Below are positions 28,407 through 37,808 of a stretch of 64,000 nt of DNA, in pieces. The stretch comes from Exiguobacterium profundum (GTDB taxonomy: Bacteria; Bacillota; Bacilli; Exiguobacteriales; Exiguobacteriaceae): contig NZ_MRSV01000001.1 in NCBI RefSeq assembly GCF_001909285.1, positions 763,331 through 827,330 of the forward strand, in the 5' to 3' direction. Position numbers and translations under genes: made by a program. Below the pieces are notes generated by a model that saw only the letters and a program-made list of their open reading frames with translations, had not been told where the DNA came from and did no database searches. The stretch's first letter is position 1. Each line of letters opens with the position of its first letter.

Positions 28407-29057
28407 ATGCGTTTTTTCATTGATTTTTCAAATGTGGAAAACAAAAAAAAAGCTCATCAAATGGGCGTCATTGGAGGCGTGACGACGAATCCATCGCTCG
28501 TCGCCAAAGAAGGTGTCGATTTCCATACAAGACTTCGTGAAATCTGTGAGATCGTCGGGGATCTCTCGGTCAGCGCCGAAGTTATTGCACTCGATGCGTC
28601 GGGTATGGTGGAAGAAGGAAAGGAACTTGCCGCCATCGCGCCGAATATTACGGTAAAGGTACCGATGACACCAGCGGGGATGCAAGCGGTAAAACAGTTC
28701 AAGGAGCTTGGAATCAAGACAAACGTCACGCTCATCTTTAACGCTAACCAAGCGTTACTTGCGGCACGTGCCGGGGCATCATACGTTTCTCCATTCATCG
28801 GACGCTTGGATGACATCGGACAAGATGGGCTTGATTTAGTTGAGACTATTGCGAACATCTTCGCAATCCATGGCATCGAGACAGAAATTATCGCAGCATC
28901 TGTGCGTCATCCGGTTCACGTGACAAAAGCTGCACTCCTTGGGGCTGACATTGCCACAGTCCCTTACAAAGTTATCGAACAAATGATGAAACATCCGCTC
29001 ACAGACAAAGGCATTGAGCAGTTTTTAGCGGATTGGAACAACGCTCAATCCAAATAA
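28407..29057 (+). CDS. tal: Transaldolase, short fructose-6-phosphate aldolase type
   Basis: 216 residues from the ATG at 28407 (AAGGAGGAG upstream); the frame is open to 28257 only as an overlap with the previous gene. Transfers dihydroxyacetone units in the pentose phosphate pathway. Motifs: [16 protein letters not shown], the Schiff-base Lys in ITVKVPMT and [34 protein letters not shown]. Same type as B. subtilis YwjH, in the same place. Confidence 0.92.
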   Translation: MRFFIDFSNVENKKKAHQMGVIGGVTTNPSLVAKEGVDFHTRLREICEIVGDLSVSAEVIALDASGMVEEGKELAAIAPNITVKVPMTPAGMQAVKQFKELGIKTNVTLIFNANQALLAARAGASYVSPFIGRLDDIGQDGLDLVETIANIFAIHGIETEIIAASVRHPVHVTKAALLGADIATVPYKVIEQMMKHPLTDKGIEQFLADWNNAQSK

Positions 29058-29084
29058 GTCCGTCGTAGAAAGGTTTTGATCAGC

Positions 29085-30341
29085 GTGGAAATTCTCCATA
29101 TCGTTGGGCAGCAAAAACTAGAAGGAACCGTCGAGATTAGCGGAGCGAAACAGAGCGCTCTCCCTTGCCTTGTGGCTGCACTTCTCACGGAAGAGTCGGT
29201 GACGATTGAAAACGTTCCGATGATTGAAGATGTGGAAGTGATGGTCAATTTGTTAAAAGAGTTAGGGGTTCGGGTAGAGCGGGATGGCGAACGAATGACG
29301 ATTCATTCGAATGAAGCAGTCGCAATGCCTCTCCTCGGTTCTGAGACGCGCAAAGTCCGTGCCGCTGTCTATTTACTCGGGGTCTTCGCGGCTCGCTTTG
29401 GAAAAGGGGCGGTTGGGTTACCTGGAGGATATGCGATTGGTCCACGGCCGATTGACTTACATTTGAAAGCGTTGGAACGTCTCGGCATTCATGTTGAGAA
29501 TGAATCAGGTCTCTATCATGTCCGGGTCGATGAACTTGTTGGGAATCGAATTTACTTGGACTTGCGGTCGTTTGGGGCAACCGTGAGTGCAATGCTTGCG
29601 GCTGTTCTAGCGACAGGGACGACGGTCATCGAAAACGCGGCTTGCGATCCGGAAGTCGTCGATGTGGCGACCATGCTCACATCGATGGGTGCACATGTGA
29701 GTGGGGCAGGAACGGATGAGATTCGAATTAAAGGGGTGGAACGCCTCCACGGTTGTACGCACACACTCATTCCAGATCGTCTCGAAGCCGGAACGTTCAT
29801 GATGTTCGGTGCAGTGTCCGGTCGTGTGACCGTCCAACCGGTCATTCCGACACATCTCGAAGGGGTCATTCAAAAACTGTTGGATTTCGGAGCGGACGTC
29901 GAGGTCGGTGAGGAGTCAATTACCGTGACGGCGAACCAATTCATGCCAACAGATATTCGGGTGTTCCATTACTCGGGGTATCCGAGCGACTTGCAACCGG
30001 TGATGACGGCAGCCTTATTAAAAGCTGACGGAACGAGTGTTGTCACCGATAAATTGTATGCGCAACGATTCCGCCACATCGCCGAGATGCGACGGATGAA
30101 TGCGCAAATTACACTGGAGGATGCATCGGCTGTGATTCGTGGCGGCAATAAGCTGGCGAACGCAGAGATGGAATGCACCGATGCACGGAGTGCTGCGGCC
30201 CTGGTACTGTCAGCGCTCCAAGCTTCTGGTGAATCGACGCTACTACATGCGGAACGACTGAATGATTCGTATGTCGACTTTGTCGGCAAATTAAAACAAC
30301 TCGGTGCGCTCGTTTGGGTGGAGGAACAAACCGAGGTATAA
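29085..30341 (+). CDS. MurA paralogue (MurZ position) lacking the active-site Cys
   Basis: 418 residues from a GTG at 29085 (starts [20 protein letters not shown] as relatives do). The fold is clearly UDP-GlcNAc 1-carboxyvinyltransferase, the first step of peptidoglycan synthesis: [35 protein letters not shown] with the catalytic Asp, and a conserved C-terminal Arg. Two active-site positions differ: Lys22-Asn23 is Lys22-Gln23 (GAKQ), and the flexible-loop Cys115 is Tyr116 ([11 protein letters not shown], codon TAT at 29430-29432). The second MurA in this window keeps both. The gene holds the murZ position between tal and glpX. It may be inactive, altered in chemistry, or regulatory. Confidence 0.85.
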   Translation: MEILHIVGQQKLEGTVEISGAKQSALPCLVAALLTEESVTIENVPMIEDVEVMVNLLKELGVRVERDGERMTIHSNEAVAMPLLGSETRKVRAAVYLLGVFAARFGKGAVGLPGGYAIGPRPIDLHLKALERLGIHVENESGLYHVRVDELVGNRIYLDLRSFGATVSAMLAAVLATGTTVIENAACDPEVVDVATMLTSMGAHVSGAGTDEIRIKGVERLHGCTHTLIPDRLEAGTFMMFGAVSGRVTVQPVIPTHLEGVIQKLLDFGADVEVGEESITVTANQFMPTDIRVFHYSGYPSDLQPVMTAALLKADGTSVVTDKLYAQRFRHIAEMRRMNAQITLEDASAVIRGGNKLANAEMECTDARSAAALVLSALQASGESTLLHAERLNDSYVDFVGKLKQLGALVWVEEQTEV

Positions 30342-30355
30342 AGGGGAGATTTCGG

Positions 30356-31327
30356 GTGGAACGAAGTTTATCGATGGAACTGGTTCGGGTGACAGAAGCG
30401 GCGGCACTTGCTTCAGCCCGTTGGATGGGACGAGGATTGAAAGTCGAAGCGGATGATGCGGCAACGACGGCCATGCGCGACGTATTTGACACGATTCCGA
30501 TGAAAGGGATTGTCGTCATCGGTGAAGGGGAGATGGATGAGGCCCCGATGCTATACATCGGAGAAAAAGTCGGAAATGGCTACGGTTCTCGTCTCGATGT
30601 CGCAGTCGATCCGTTAGAAGGGACAAACATCGTAGCGACCGGAACGTGGGGAGCACTTGCGGTTCTCGCGGTCGCGGATGCAGGCGATCTCCTTCATGCT
30701 CCAGACATGTACATGGATAAAATTGCCGTCGGACCGGAAGCGGCAGGTCTCGTCAGTCTCGACAACTCGATTGAAGAGAACATTGAAATCGTGGCGAAAG
30801 CGAAGAAGAAAAACGTGGAAGATGTCGTCGTCACGATTTTACATCGGGACCGTCACGAAGAAACCATTCAACGTGTCCGCGCGACCGGTGCGCGAATCAA
30901 ATTGATTCCGGACGGGGACGTCGCCGCGGCCATCAACACCGCTTTCCCGAAAACGGGTGTCGATTTGTTGCTCGGTTCAGGCGGGGCGCCAGAAGGTGTC
31001 ATCGCTGCAGTCGCAATGAAGTGTTTAGGTGGAGACTTCCAAGGGCGTTTGCTCCCGGAAGATGAAGCGCAGAAACAACGTTGCCATGACATGGGAATCG
31101 AAGATACGGATCGAATCCTCCTCCTCAATGATTTGGTGAAAGGTGAAGATTGTATCTTTGCGGCGACCGGCGTCACAGATGGTGAGCTGTTACGTGGAGT
31201 CCAATTCACGTCACAAGGCGGACAGACCCATTCGGTCGTCATGCGTGCCAAGTCCGGTACCGTTCGTTTCGTCGAAGGGAACCACTCACTTAAGAAAAAA
31301 CAAAAAATGGTCATGAAACCAGAATAA
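30356..31327 (+). CDS. glpX: Class II fructose-1,6-bisphosphatase
   Basis: 323 residues from a GTG at 30356 (AAGGGGAG upstream), giving [16 protein letters not shown] as in B. subtilis GlpX. Gluconeogenic dephosphorylation of fructose-1,6-bisphosphate. Metal sites: [13 protein letters not shown] and [31 protein letters not shown] is also characteristic. The gene lies 14 bp after the murA paralogue and likely shares its transcript; a terminator follows. Confidence 0.94.
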   Translation: MERSLSMELVRVTEAAALASARWMGRGLKVEADDAATTAMRDVFDTIPMKGIVVIGEGEMDEAPMLYIGEKVGNGYGSRLDVAVDPLEGTNIVATGTWGALAVLAVADAGDLLHAPDMYMDKIAVGPEAAGLVSLDNSIEENIEIVAKAKKKNVEDVVVTILHRDRHEETIQRVRATGARIKLIPDGDVAAAINTAFPKTGVDLLLGSGGAPEGVIAAVAMKCLGGDFQGRLLPEDEAQKQRCHDMGIEDTDRILLLNDLVKGEDCIFAATGVTDGELLRGVQFTSQGGQTHSVVMRAKSGTVRFVEGNHSLKKKQKMVMKPE

Positions 31328-31331
31328 TCAG

Positions 31332-31365
31332 AAGTCGTGGATGTGAAAACGTCCACGACTTTTTT
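31332..31365 (+). terminator. glpX terminator
   Basis: AAGTCGTGGA (31332-31341) pairs with TCCACGACTT (31352-31361), then T residues. Confidence 0.92.
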
Positions 31366-31414
31366 GTGGTGAAAGCGTCAGAAAACGGGAATGGATAGTC
31401 AGGAGGTGGGTGTG

Positions 31415-32341
31415 ATGATTCAGGTTGAAGGACTCGTCAAAACATTCAAGGATGTTCCAGCTGTCGATGACGTGTCATTTTTCGTGAAAGAATGAGAAAT
31501 CTTTGCGTTTTTAGGTCCGAACGGTGCGGGTAAATCGACGACGGTGCAAATGTTGACGACACTCGTGAGACCGACATCTGGAGCGGCACGAGTCAATGGA
31601 TTCGATGTCGTTAAACAAGAAAAAGATGTCCGATTATCGATTGGAGTTGCCTTACAAGAAACAGGAATCGATAAAGTGTTGACGGGACGAGAGCTCCTTG
31701 TCTTACAAGGGCGTTTGTTTAAGATGTCGAATGAAGAGGCGCAACGTCGAGCCGATGAGTTACTCGAAGTCGTTTCACTGACGGATGCGGCCGATCGCCG
31801 GAGTGGTACCTATTCCGGTGGGATGCGACGACGTCTCGACTTGGCTCTCACACTCGTCCATCGTCCGACGGTCTTGTTTTTAGACGAACCGACGACCGGA
31901 CTCGATCCGGCGAGCCGAATCGAAATTTGGAATGAAGTACGCCGATTGAACGAGGAATTCGGGACGACGATTTTTTTAACGACCCTATACTTAGAGGAGG
32001 CAGATGAGTTGGCTGACCGGATTGCAATCATCAATCACGGGAAGATTGTGAGTGAAGGAACGGCCGAGGAATTGAAACAGCTCGTCGGTGGAGAGACGAT
32101 TTCGATGGACTTCGCTACAGAATCTGAAGCGACCCTTGCTGCGACGCGATTTCATACATCTTCGAATGGCACACATGTATCGTTTGAGTTACGTGACATG
32201 ACGTTGACTGAGATTGTTCGTTCCTTGGATGAACAAGGGTTGCAGCCTGAACGATTGACTGTCAAGCAACCATCGCTCGATGATGTATTCTTGAAAGTGA
32301 CAGGCGAATCGTATGAAGGAGGCGAGATCCGTGTGGACTGA
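31415..32341 (+). pseudogene. ABC exporter ATPase (DrrA/YadG-like) with in-frame TGA before Walker A
   Basis: From the ATG at 31415 (CAGGAGGTGGGTGTG upstream) the frame reads MIQVEGLVKTFKDVPAVDDVSFFVKE, then TGA at 31493-31495, then EIFAFLGPNGAGKSTT... to 32341 in the same frame. Homologues have Gly (GGA) at that position before EIF. Everything else is intact: Walker A GPNGAGKST, signature YSGGMRRRLDLA, Walker B VLFLDEP, and a C-terminal extension like DrrA. The first ATG after the TGA (31544) would remove Walker A, so re-initiation cannot give an active ATPase. The permease gene follows with an 11-bp overlap. Either a recent nonsense mutation or a base-call error. Confidence 0.82.
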
Positions 32342-33089
32342 GACATGGCTATTCACGAAACGGAGTTTGCTGACAACTATTCGAAATCCGTTTTCATTCA
32401 TCCCGAACTTGATCATTTCTGTATTCTTTTTACTTGTGTATACGAGTGGCTTGTCGAGCGTGGCCTCGTTGCCTCAGTTCGAAGGGAGCGACTATTTGAA
32501 TTTCATCTTACCCGTATCCATTGTTTCAGGTGCAGTCGGGGGAGCGGGAGGCACGGGTCAGGCGCTTGTCCGAGATATTGAGAGTGGCTATTTCGCACGG
32601 CTCTTGTTGACACCGGCGACCCGTACGGCGATTGTGCTCGGACCGATGATTGCGGGGATGTTGCAATTACTCGTCCAAACGCTACTTATTTTTGTTTTTG
32701 CGTTTCTCCTCGGTCTCACGATTCCTGTCGGTGCCGCTGGATTCTTTTTTACGGTATTACTCGCAATCGGATTTGGACTTGGTTTCGCAGGATATTCAGT
32801 GGGCGTCGCCTTGAAAACACGAAATGCACAAGCGGCACAGGCAGGGACGTTGTTGTTCTTTCCTTTAATTTTCCTGTCGACGACGTTCGTTCCGAAAGAA
32901 TTGATTGAAGCCGAATGGTTGAAAGTGGCGGCGACGTTCAATCCAACCACGTATATTTTCGAAGGGATGCGAGCGGTTCTGACTCAGCCGGAGATTGACT
33001 GGGGTGCTTTATCTGCAGGGCTCGCAGTCGCGGGTACGATGAGTGTACTCATGATCGTCTTTGCGGCAACGAACGCGAGAGGGGCATAA
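32331..33089 (+). CDS. ABC-2 type permease (DrrB-like)
   Basis: 252 residues from the GTG at 32331, ten bases after AAGGAGG; an in-frame ATG at 32313 lies before that ribosome site. Six membrane helices with the ABC-2 pattern: KRSLLTTIRNPFSFIPNLIISVFF at the start, a DIESGYFARLLLTPATRTAIVLG loop, and FVPKELIEAEWLKVAATFNPTTYIFEGMRAVL near the end. Forms an exporter with the overlapping ATPase gene, which carries a TGA, so the exporter may be dead. Substrate unknown; relatives move antibiotics or lipids. Confidence 0.85.
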   Translation: MWTETWLFTKRSLLTTIRNPFSFIPNLIISVFFLLVYTSGLSSVASLPQFEGSDYLNFILPVSIVSGAVGGAGGTGQALVRDIESGYFARLLLTPATRTAIVLGPMIAGMLQLLVQTLLIFVFAFLLGLTIPVGAAGFFFTVLLAIGFGLGFAGYSVGVALKTRNAQAAQAGTLLFFPLIFLSTTFVPKELIEAEWLKVAATFNPTTYIFEGMRAVLTQPEIDWGALSAGLAVAGTMSVLMIVFAATNARGA

Positions 33090-33113
33090 AAACAAAAATA
33101 AGGGAGGAGTTTG

Positions 33114-33599
33114 ATGCAGGAACTATCAACGATGATTCGGATTATTTTAACAGGGATTGGAGCATATATTTCTATCATTCTCATGTTGCGTGTTTCTGGT
33201 AAGCGTACATTGGCAAAAATGAATGCATTTGATTTTATTGTGACGGTTGCACTTGGTTCTATTTTGGCAACGACCTTGACTAGTCAACAAACCTCTTTAT
33301 TGGCTGGACTGACTGCGTTCGGTACACTAATTGTCTTACAATATATATTAGCGAAACTATCTAAGCGATTCTCCATTGTGAATCAAATGATTAAATCAGA
33401 ACCAACTCTACTGTTTTATAAAGGAGATTATTTGAGAGAACATCTACAAAAAGAACGAATTTTAGAGATCGAGGTCATTCAAGCGATTCGATCAAGTGGC
33501 ACTCCTCGAGGACAAGTCGAAGCAGTAATCATAGAAACGGATGGAACGTTTTCTGTTTTGAAAGACTCTCGTCATGTAATGGGACATGTGAACAAATAA
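33114..33599 (+). CDS. DUF421/YetF-family membrane protein
   Basis: 161 residues from the ATG at 33114 (AGGGAGGAG upstream). Three N-terminal helices (ILTGIGAYISIILMLRVSGKRTLAKMNAFDFIVTVALGSI, in pieces) carry the family's LR-x-SGKR-x-L and NxFD motifs, then a small soluble domain with the IRxxG segment (IQAIRSSGTPRGQVEAVIIETDGTFSV). YetF-like proteins are common in spore formers and others; function not established. Its base use is more AT-rich than the ABC genes before it, hinting at a separate origin. Confidence 0.8.
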   Translation: MQELSTMIRIILTGIGAYISIILMLRVSGKRTLAKMNAFDFIVTVALGSILATTLTSQQTSLLAGLTAFGTLIVLQYILAKLSKRFSIVNQMIKSEPTLLFYKGDYLREHLQKERILEIEVIQAIRSSGTPRGQVEAVIIETDGTFSVLKDSRHVMGHVNK

Positions 33600-33601
33600 A
33601 A

Positions 33602-33629
33602 ACGACTCGGTTCCGATGAACCGAGTCGT
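33602..33629 (-). terminator. Terminator between converging genes
   Basis: ACGACTCGGTTC (33602-33613) pairs perfectly with GAACCGAGTCGT (33618-33629). The T tract is on the minus strand, so it mainly ends the NlpC/P60 gene. Confidence 0.85.
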
Positions 33630-33638
33630 GATATTGTA

Positions 33639-34334
33639 TTAGAGATATGATCCAGCGCCTACATAGCGTGGTGCCCAGTATCCAGAAGTGAAGCTCGCGT
33701 ATTTCACGCCGCCTGTTTCTGAGTTGATCATTTGTGTTTTGCTAAGAGCCATTCCGACGTGTTGAATCGTTCCGCCTGAATGTGAGAAGAAGACGAGATC
33801 GCCTGCTTGGATCGCTGACTTCGAGATTTTCTTCGCGCTTGAGTATTGCTGACGTGAAGAACGTGGTAGTGTTTTTCCGATTGCTTTCTTGTACACGTGT
33901 CCAGTATATCCTGAGCAGTCAAACCCTGAAGTTGTTGTTCCACCATAGCGATACGGTGTTCCGAGATATTTCTTCGATTCAGCGACAAGTTTCGAACGTT
34001 TGCTAGAAGATGACGTTGAAACCGTTGTTGATGTCGACGTGTTCGCTTTCAAGTATGTGTACGTTGAAGAAGCTGAGATATAACGGTGTGTGCCTTTGTA
34101 GTTGATTTTATAGAACGAACCGGATTTACCAAGGTATGTATAGCGTTGACCTTTATCCATTTTCGCGACGACTTTCGATGATGTAAGTGACGGGGCAGTA
34201 CGGATGTTCAAACCGTTTACTTTCGAGTAAGCAAATGTACCGGTAGCGGCTTCTGCTTGTTCACCTGTTGAGAACATAAGACCCGAGAAAGCGACAGTGG
34301 CAGCGACGACGATTGATGCGATACGCTTTAACAT
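33639..34334 (-). CDS. Secreted NlpC/P60 endopeptidase with SH3b domain
   Basis: 231 residues. Signal peptide (about 1-30, cleavage near AEA-A), a bacterial SH3 domain (about 35-95, KVNGLNIRTAPSLTSSKVVAKM), a Ser/Thr-rich linker and a C-terminal NlpC/P60 domain. Catalytic Cys140 lies in GFDCSGYTGHVY and His192 in IQHVGMAL. Expected to cut gamma-D-Glu-diaminopimelate or related peptide bonds in the cell wall. Stands alone. Its upstream region has a notable inverted repeat (see the intergenic entry). Confidence 0.92.
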   Translation of the reverse strand: MLKRIASIVVAATVAFSGLMFSTGEQAEAATGTFAYSKVNGLNIRTAPSLTSSKVVAKMDKGQRYTYLGKSGSFYKINYKGTHRYISASSTYTYLKANTSTSTTVSTSSSSKRSKLVAESKKYLGTPYRYGGTTTSGFDCSGYTGHVYKKAIGKTLPRSSRQQYSSAKKISKSAIQAGDLVFFSHSGGTIQHVGMALSKTQMINSETGGVKYASFTSGYWAPRYVGAGSYL

Positions 34335-34716
34335 TGTATAAATCCCTCCGTTTTTAAAATCAAGACATTCGTATATGACAAATCGAGTAATTTTTAATGG
34401 TAGAGCACAAGTTGCGGGATATACCCGGTTTCCTGTGCAAATAAACTATATCATGCGCAAGACCGATAGCATTTTTCAATCGCAAGTCAAAAAAGCGTTT
34501 TCTTGTAACAAAAATGAAACAATATGTGGATATAGCACTTATTTTGTTACAAAACTATCTTTTACTGTGTAAGGATTTGTACAAGAGGGAAACGATTGAA
34601 CAAAAGGTGATTTTTGCACGGTGATGGCACGGGCAAAATATGGTTAGATGATGGCAGAACAAATGAATCAAGTTGAATGCTTCTTGTAATGAAATGTAGA
34701 AAGATAGGTGACTTGA
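34335..34716. other. Non-coding region between nlpC and rho with a spaced inverted repeat
   Basis: 382 bp between divergent genes. TTGTAACAAAA (34503-34513) and TTTTGTTACAA (34542-34552) are perfect 11-bp inverted arms 28 bp apart. TGTAAC-AAAAA-TGAAAC in the left arm is one base off the WalR box (TGTWAH-N5-TGTWAH), which controls wall hydrolases in Firmicutes. The rest is AT-rich. A 65-codon open frame at 34375-34572 has no ribosome site and was not called. Confidence 0.5.
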
Positions 34717-36003
34717 ATGAGTCAACAGACAGAACCGACAAAGAACTATACACTTCGTGAGCTTGAAACGAAGACGTTGAAAGAATTATATGAAATTGCC
34801 AAAGAAGTCAAAGTACCGAACTTTCGAGAAGCGCGTAAGCGTGAGCTCATGTTCCGTATTTTGAAATCACAGGCTGAATCAAAAGATTTATACTTCCTCG
34901 AAGGTATTTTAGAGATCATCCCACCGAATCCTCAGTCTCAAAATGATGGCGGATTTGGATTCCTCCGACCAATCAACTATTCTCAATCTTCCGAAGACAT
35001 CTATATCGCTGCATCGCAAATTCGTCGCTTTAATCTTCGAAACGGGGACCTTGTCACAGGAAAGGTCCGTAAACCGAAAGAGAATGAACGGTTCCAAGGT
35101 TTGTTGAGTGTTGAAGCGGTCAACGGAGAGTCGACGGACTCGACGCGTTCGCGTGATTATTTCCCGGCATTGACACCGATTTATCCAGAACAACAGATGG
35201 TGCTCGAGACAGAGCCGGCCCATCTTTCGGTTCGTGTCATGGATATGATCGCACCAGTCGGGTTTGGCCAACGCGGGTTGATTGTGGCACCACCAAAAGC
35301 GGGGAAAACGTCGCTTTTAAAAGAAATTGCCAACTCGATCACGACGAATCATCCGAACGTCGAATTAATCATTCTTCTAATCGATGAACGACCAGAGGAA
35401 GTGACGGATATTCAACGCTCTGTACCGGATGCGGACGTGGCGTTCTCGACTTTTGATGAGACACCGGAAAACCATGCGCGTATTTCAGAACTCGTTCTCG
35501 AACGCGCGATGCGTCTCGTGGAACATAAGAAAGACGTGGTCATCCTACTCGATTCCATCACACGCTTGACGCGTGCGTATAACCTGTCTGTTCCACCAAG
35601 CGGACGGACACTCTCGGGGGGGATTGACCCGGCGGCGTTCCACAAACCGAAAAAGTTCTTCGGAGCGGCACGGAATATCGAGGATGGAGGTAGCTTGACT
35701 ATCCTCGCGACAGCGCTCGTCGATACCGGATCGCGAATGGACGACGTCATCTATGAAGAGTTCAAAGGAACAGGGAACATGGAACTGCATCTGGACCGGA
35801 AATTGGCAGAGCGCCGGATCTTCCCTGCAATCGACATTCGTCGCTCGGGAACACGGAAAGAAGAGTTGTTACTCGGGAAGGACGAACTCGATTCGCTCTG
35901 GACGATTCGTCGTACGATGAACGAGTCTCCAGACTTCGTCGAACAGTTCTTACGCCGTGTCCGTGAGACGAAAACAAACCTCGACTTTTTTGCTGCGCTA
36001 TAG
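34717..36003 (+). CDS. rho: Transcription termination factor Rho
   Basis: 428 residues. Hexameric RNA helicase that ends transcription. An N-terminal helical domain (LRELETKTLKELYEIAKE) precedes the cold-shock RNA-binding domain (DGGFGFLRP...). The ATPase holds Walker A APPKAGKTSLLKE, Walker B VVILLDSITRL and the Q/R-loop region PSGRTLSGGIDPAA. Length and order match B. subtilis Rho, and rpmE2 and tdk follow as in Bacillus. The ATG at 34717 has only a modest AGGTG upstream. Confidence 0.95.
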   Translation: MSQQTEPTKNYTLRELETKTLKELYEIAKEVKVPNFREARKRELMFRILKSQAESKDLYFLEGILEIIPPNPQSQNDGGFGFLRPINYSQSSEDIYIAASQIRRFNLRNGDLVTGKVRKPKENERFQGLLSVEAVNGESTDSTRSRDYFPALTPIYPEQQMVLETEPAHLSVRVMDMIAPVGFGQRGLIVAPPKAGKTSLLKEIANSITTNHPNVELIILLIDERPEEVTDIQRSVPDADVAFSTFDETPENHARISELVLERAMRLVEHKKDVVILLDSITRLTRAYNLSVPPSGRTLSGGIDPAAFHKPKKFFGAARNIEDGGSLTILATALVDTGSRMDDVIYEEFKGTGNMELHLDRKLAERRIFPAIDIRRSGTRKEELLLGKDELDSLWTIRRTMNESPDFVEQFLRRVRETKTNLDFFAAL

Positions 36004-36048
36004 GCAGATAAGAAAAAAAGACGACCGGTGAAAAAAACGAAAACAGAC

Positions 36049-36077
36049 TTGTAAAACCTATAGTAGGGTGATATTAT
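36049..36077 (+). promoter_or_regulatory. rpmE2 promoter
   Basis: TTGTAA (36049-36054), 17-bp spacer, TATTAT (36072-36077), leaving a leader of about 50 nt before rpmE2. Confidence 0.65.
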
Positions 36078-36136
36078 ATTCTAGTGAACTTTCTCTAGGT
36101 TGAAAGAATACTTAGGGCCGAAGGAGTTGAAAAGCA

Positions 36137-36379
36137 ATGAAACAAGGAATCCACCCAGAATACCGTAAAGTCGTATTCATGGACTCGACGACAGAATTCA
36201 AATTCATCACTGGTTCAACTCGTTACTCTAACGAGACAATCACGATGGAAGATGGAAACGAGTACCCACTCATCCGTGTCGATGTATCTTCTGATTCGCA
36301 CCCGTTCTACACAGGTCGCCAGAAATTCGCATCTGCAGATGGTCGTATCGAGCGCTTCAACAAGAAATACCAACGTTAA
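36137..36379 (+). CDS. rpmE2: Ribosomal protein L31 type B
   Basis: 80 residues, [21 protein letters not shown] start and [25 protein letters not shown] end. The zinc-binding CxxC of the C+ form is absent, so this is the zinc-free type. In many bacteria the C- form replaces the zinc form under zinc limitation; no Zur-like operator was seen here, and this may be the main L31 in the position held by B. subtilis rpmE. Confidence 0.95.
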   Translation: MKQGIHPEYRKVVFMDSTTEFKFITGSTRYSNETITMEDGNEYPLIRVDVSSDSHPFYTGRQKFASADGRIERFNKKYQR

Positions 36380-36397
36380 TCGTAAAGTTGTATGCTC

Positions 36398-36428
36398 ACC
36401 GCCTAGGGATTGCCCTTGGCGGTTTTTT
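36398..36428 (+). terminator. rpmE2 terminator
   Basis: ACCGCCTAGGG pairs with CCCTTGGCGGT around a short loop (36398-36423) and is followed by T6. Confidence 0.87.
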
Positions 36429-36478
36429 GTTGCATCGACACGGGTAAAGAGACGAAAGTATGTCGTGAGGGGGCCGTT

Positions 36479-37702
36479 ATGGAATTTATACTCATTAGTA
36501 TTAGCTTGTTGATCGGGGTCGGCATCATGTCTCAATGGTTGGCATGGCGTTATCAAATCCCGGCAATCATCATTATGACGCTCGCTGGAGTATTGGCGGG
36601 TCCAATCCTCGTGCTGTTCGATCCGCGTGAATTATTAGGGGGTTTATATAGTCCGATCATTTCGTTTGCGGTCGCCATCATCTTATTCGAAGGAAGTCTT
36701 GGGCTTCACTTTAGCGAAATCAATCAGTTCCGGAGGTCGATCGTCCGGATTGTCACGATTGGAGTCGCGCTCTCATTTGTCGGGATGTCGCTACTCATTC
36801 AATATGTAGGAGGGTTACATTGGGTCGTCGCCTGGACGATGGGGGCGCTCTTCGTCGTGACGGGTCCGACTGTCGTCATTCCGTTGTTGCGTCAGGCACA
36901 CTTGAAAGATCGAGTCGGAGCGATTTTAAAATGGGAAGGCATCATTGTCGACCCTGTTGGAGCATTACTCGGGCTCTTCGTCGTTCGACTTGGATACATC
37001 GTATATGAAGGTATGGATTTATGGATGCAACTCCTCTTTGCAGGTGCCTGTATTGTAGGGATTGGACTCGGTTACTTGTTCGGCCATCTCTTGATGGGAT
37101 GGTTTGTGGCAGAAAAAGTACCTCGCTATCTCCGTGCCTCGGTTACGTTGACGGCTGTCCTCATCTTATTCTCACTCAGTGAGCTTATGATGCATGAAGT
37201 CGGGCTGCTCGCCGTTACGGCGATGGGGATGACGATGGCCAATACGAAACATCGGGATGAAGAAATCATCGAAGAACTGCAATCATTCAAAGAGGATATT
37301 TCAATCTTGCTCATCTCATCTGTCTTCATCTTGTTGACGGCTTCCCTGTCTCGGGCAGAGCTGTTGAATATTTTCCAATGGCCGCTTCTCTTGACGATTG
37401 CGGGCATCCTGTTCTTGGTTCGCCCAGTTGCGATTTACTTGTCGACCATCGGTGGAGGTTTGCCGCTAGCGGAACGAGGGTTCATTGGTTGGATTGCCCC
37501 ACGCGGGATTGTCGCGATGACGGTCGCGGGATTCTTTGCTGAAGAAGTCGCGCATCTTGGGATTGACGATGCGAAGCAAATGTTGCCGCTCACACTCGGT
37601 CTCGTCTTCATTTCCGTTACATTGCACGGTCTCACGATTCGACCGCTTGCGCGAAAATTGAAATTAATCGATGAACAAAAAGAGGCGAACGCTGATGAAT
37701 AA
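36479..37702 (+). CDS. CPA1/NhaP-type cation:proton antiporter
   Basis: 407 residues from the ATG at 36479 (GAGGGGG upstream); the frame open to 36410 overlaps the terminator. About twelve helices. Family motifs: MTLAGVLAGPILVLFDP, VVTGPTVVIPLLRQA, the ND-like core IIVDPVGALLGLFV (Asp for ion exchange), and WIAPRGIVAMTVAGFFAEE. The C-terminal regulatory TrkA domains seen in some relatives are absent. Likely exports Na+ or K+ at alkaline pH. This gene interrupts the rpmE-tdk neighbourhood of Bacillus. Confidence 0.87.
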   Translation: MEFILISISLLIGVGIMSQWLAWRYQIPAIIIMTLAGVLAGPILVLFDPRELLGGLYSPIISFAVAIILFEGSLGLHFSEINQFRRSIVRIVTIGVALSFVGMSLLIQYVGGLHWVVAWTMGALFVVTGPTVVIPLLRQAHLKDRVGAILKWEGIIVDPVGALLGLFVVRLGYIVYEGMDLWMQLLFAGACIVGIGLGYLFGHLLMGWFVAEKVPRYLRASVTLTAVLILFSLSELMMHEVGLLAVTAMGMTMANTKHRDEEIIEELQSFKEDISILLISSVFILLTASLSRAELLNIFQWPLLLTIAGILFLVRPVAIYLSTIGGGLPLAERGFIGWIAPRGIVAMTVAGFFAEEVAHLGIDDAKQMLPLTLGLVFISVTLHGLTIRPLARKLKLIDEQKEANADE

Positions 37703-37808
37703 AGGATGGAGTTCTTTCAATCAGCATTTAGGAGAAGTCAACCCTTTTCCTCAACTCGAAAGATAGGTATAATCGGAAAGCGATTATCGATGGAGAGGGC
37801 GAAGAACA

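Noticed and set aside
34375-34572. 65-codon frame in the nlpC-rho gap
   Set aside because: No Shine-Dalgarno sequence, and it spans the inverted repeat and likely promoter DNA.
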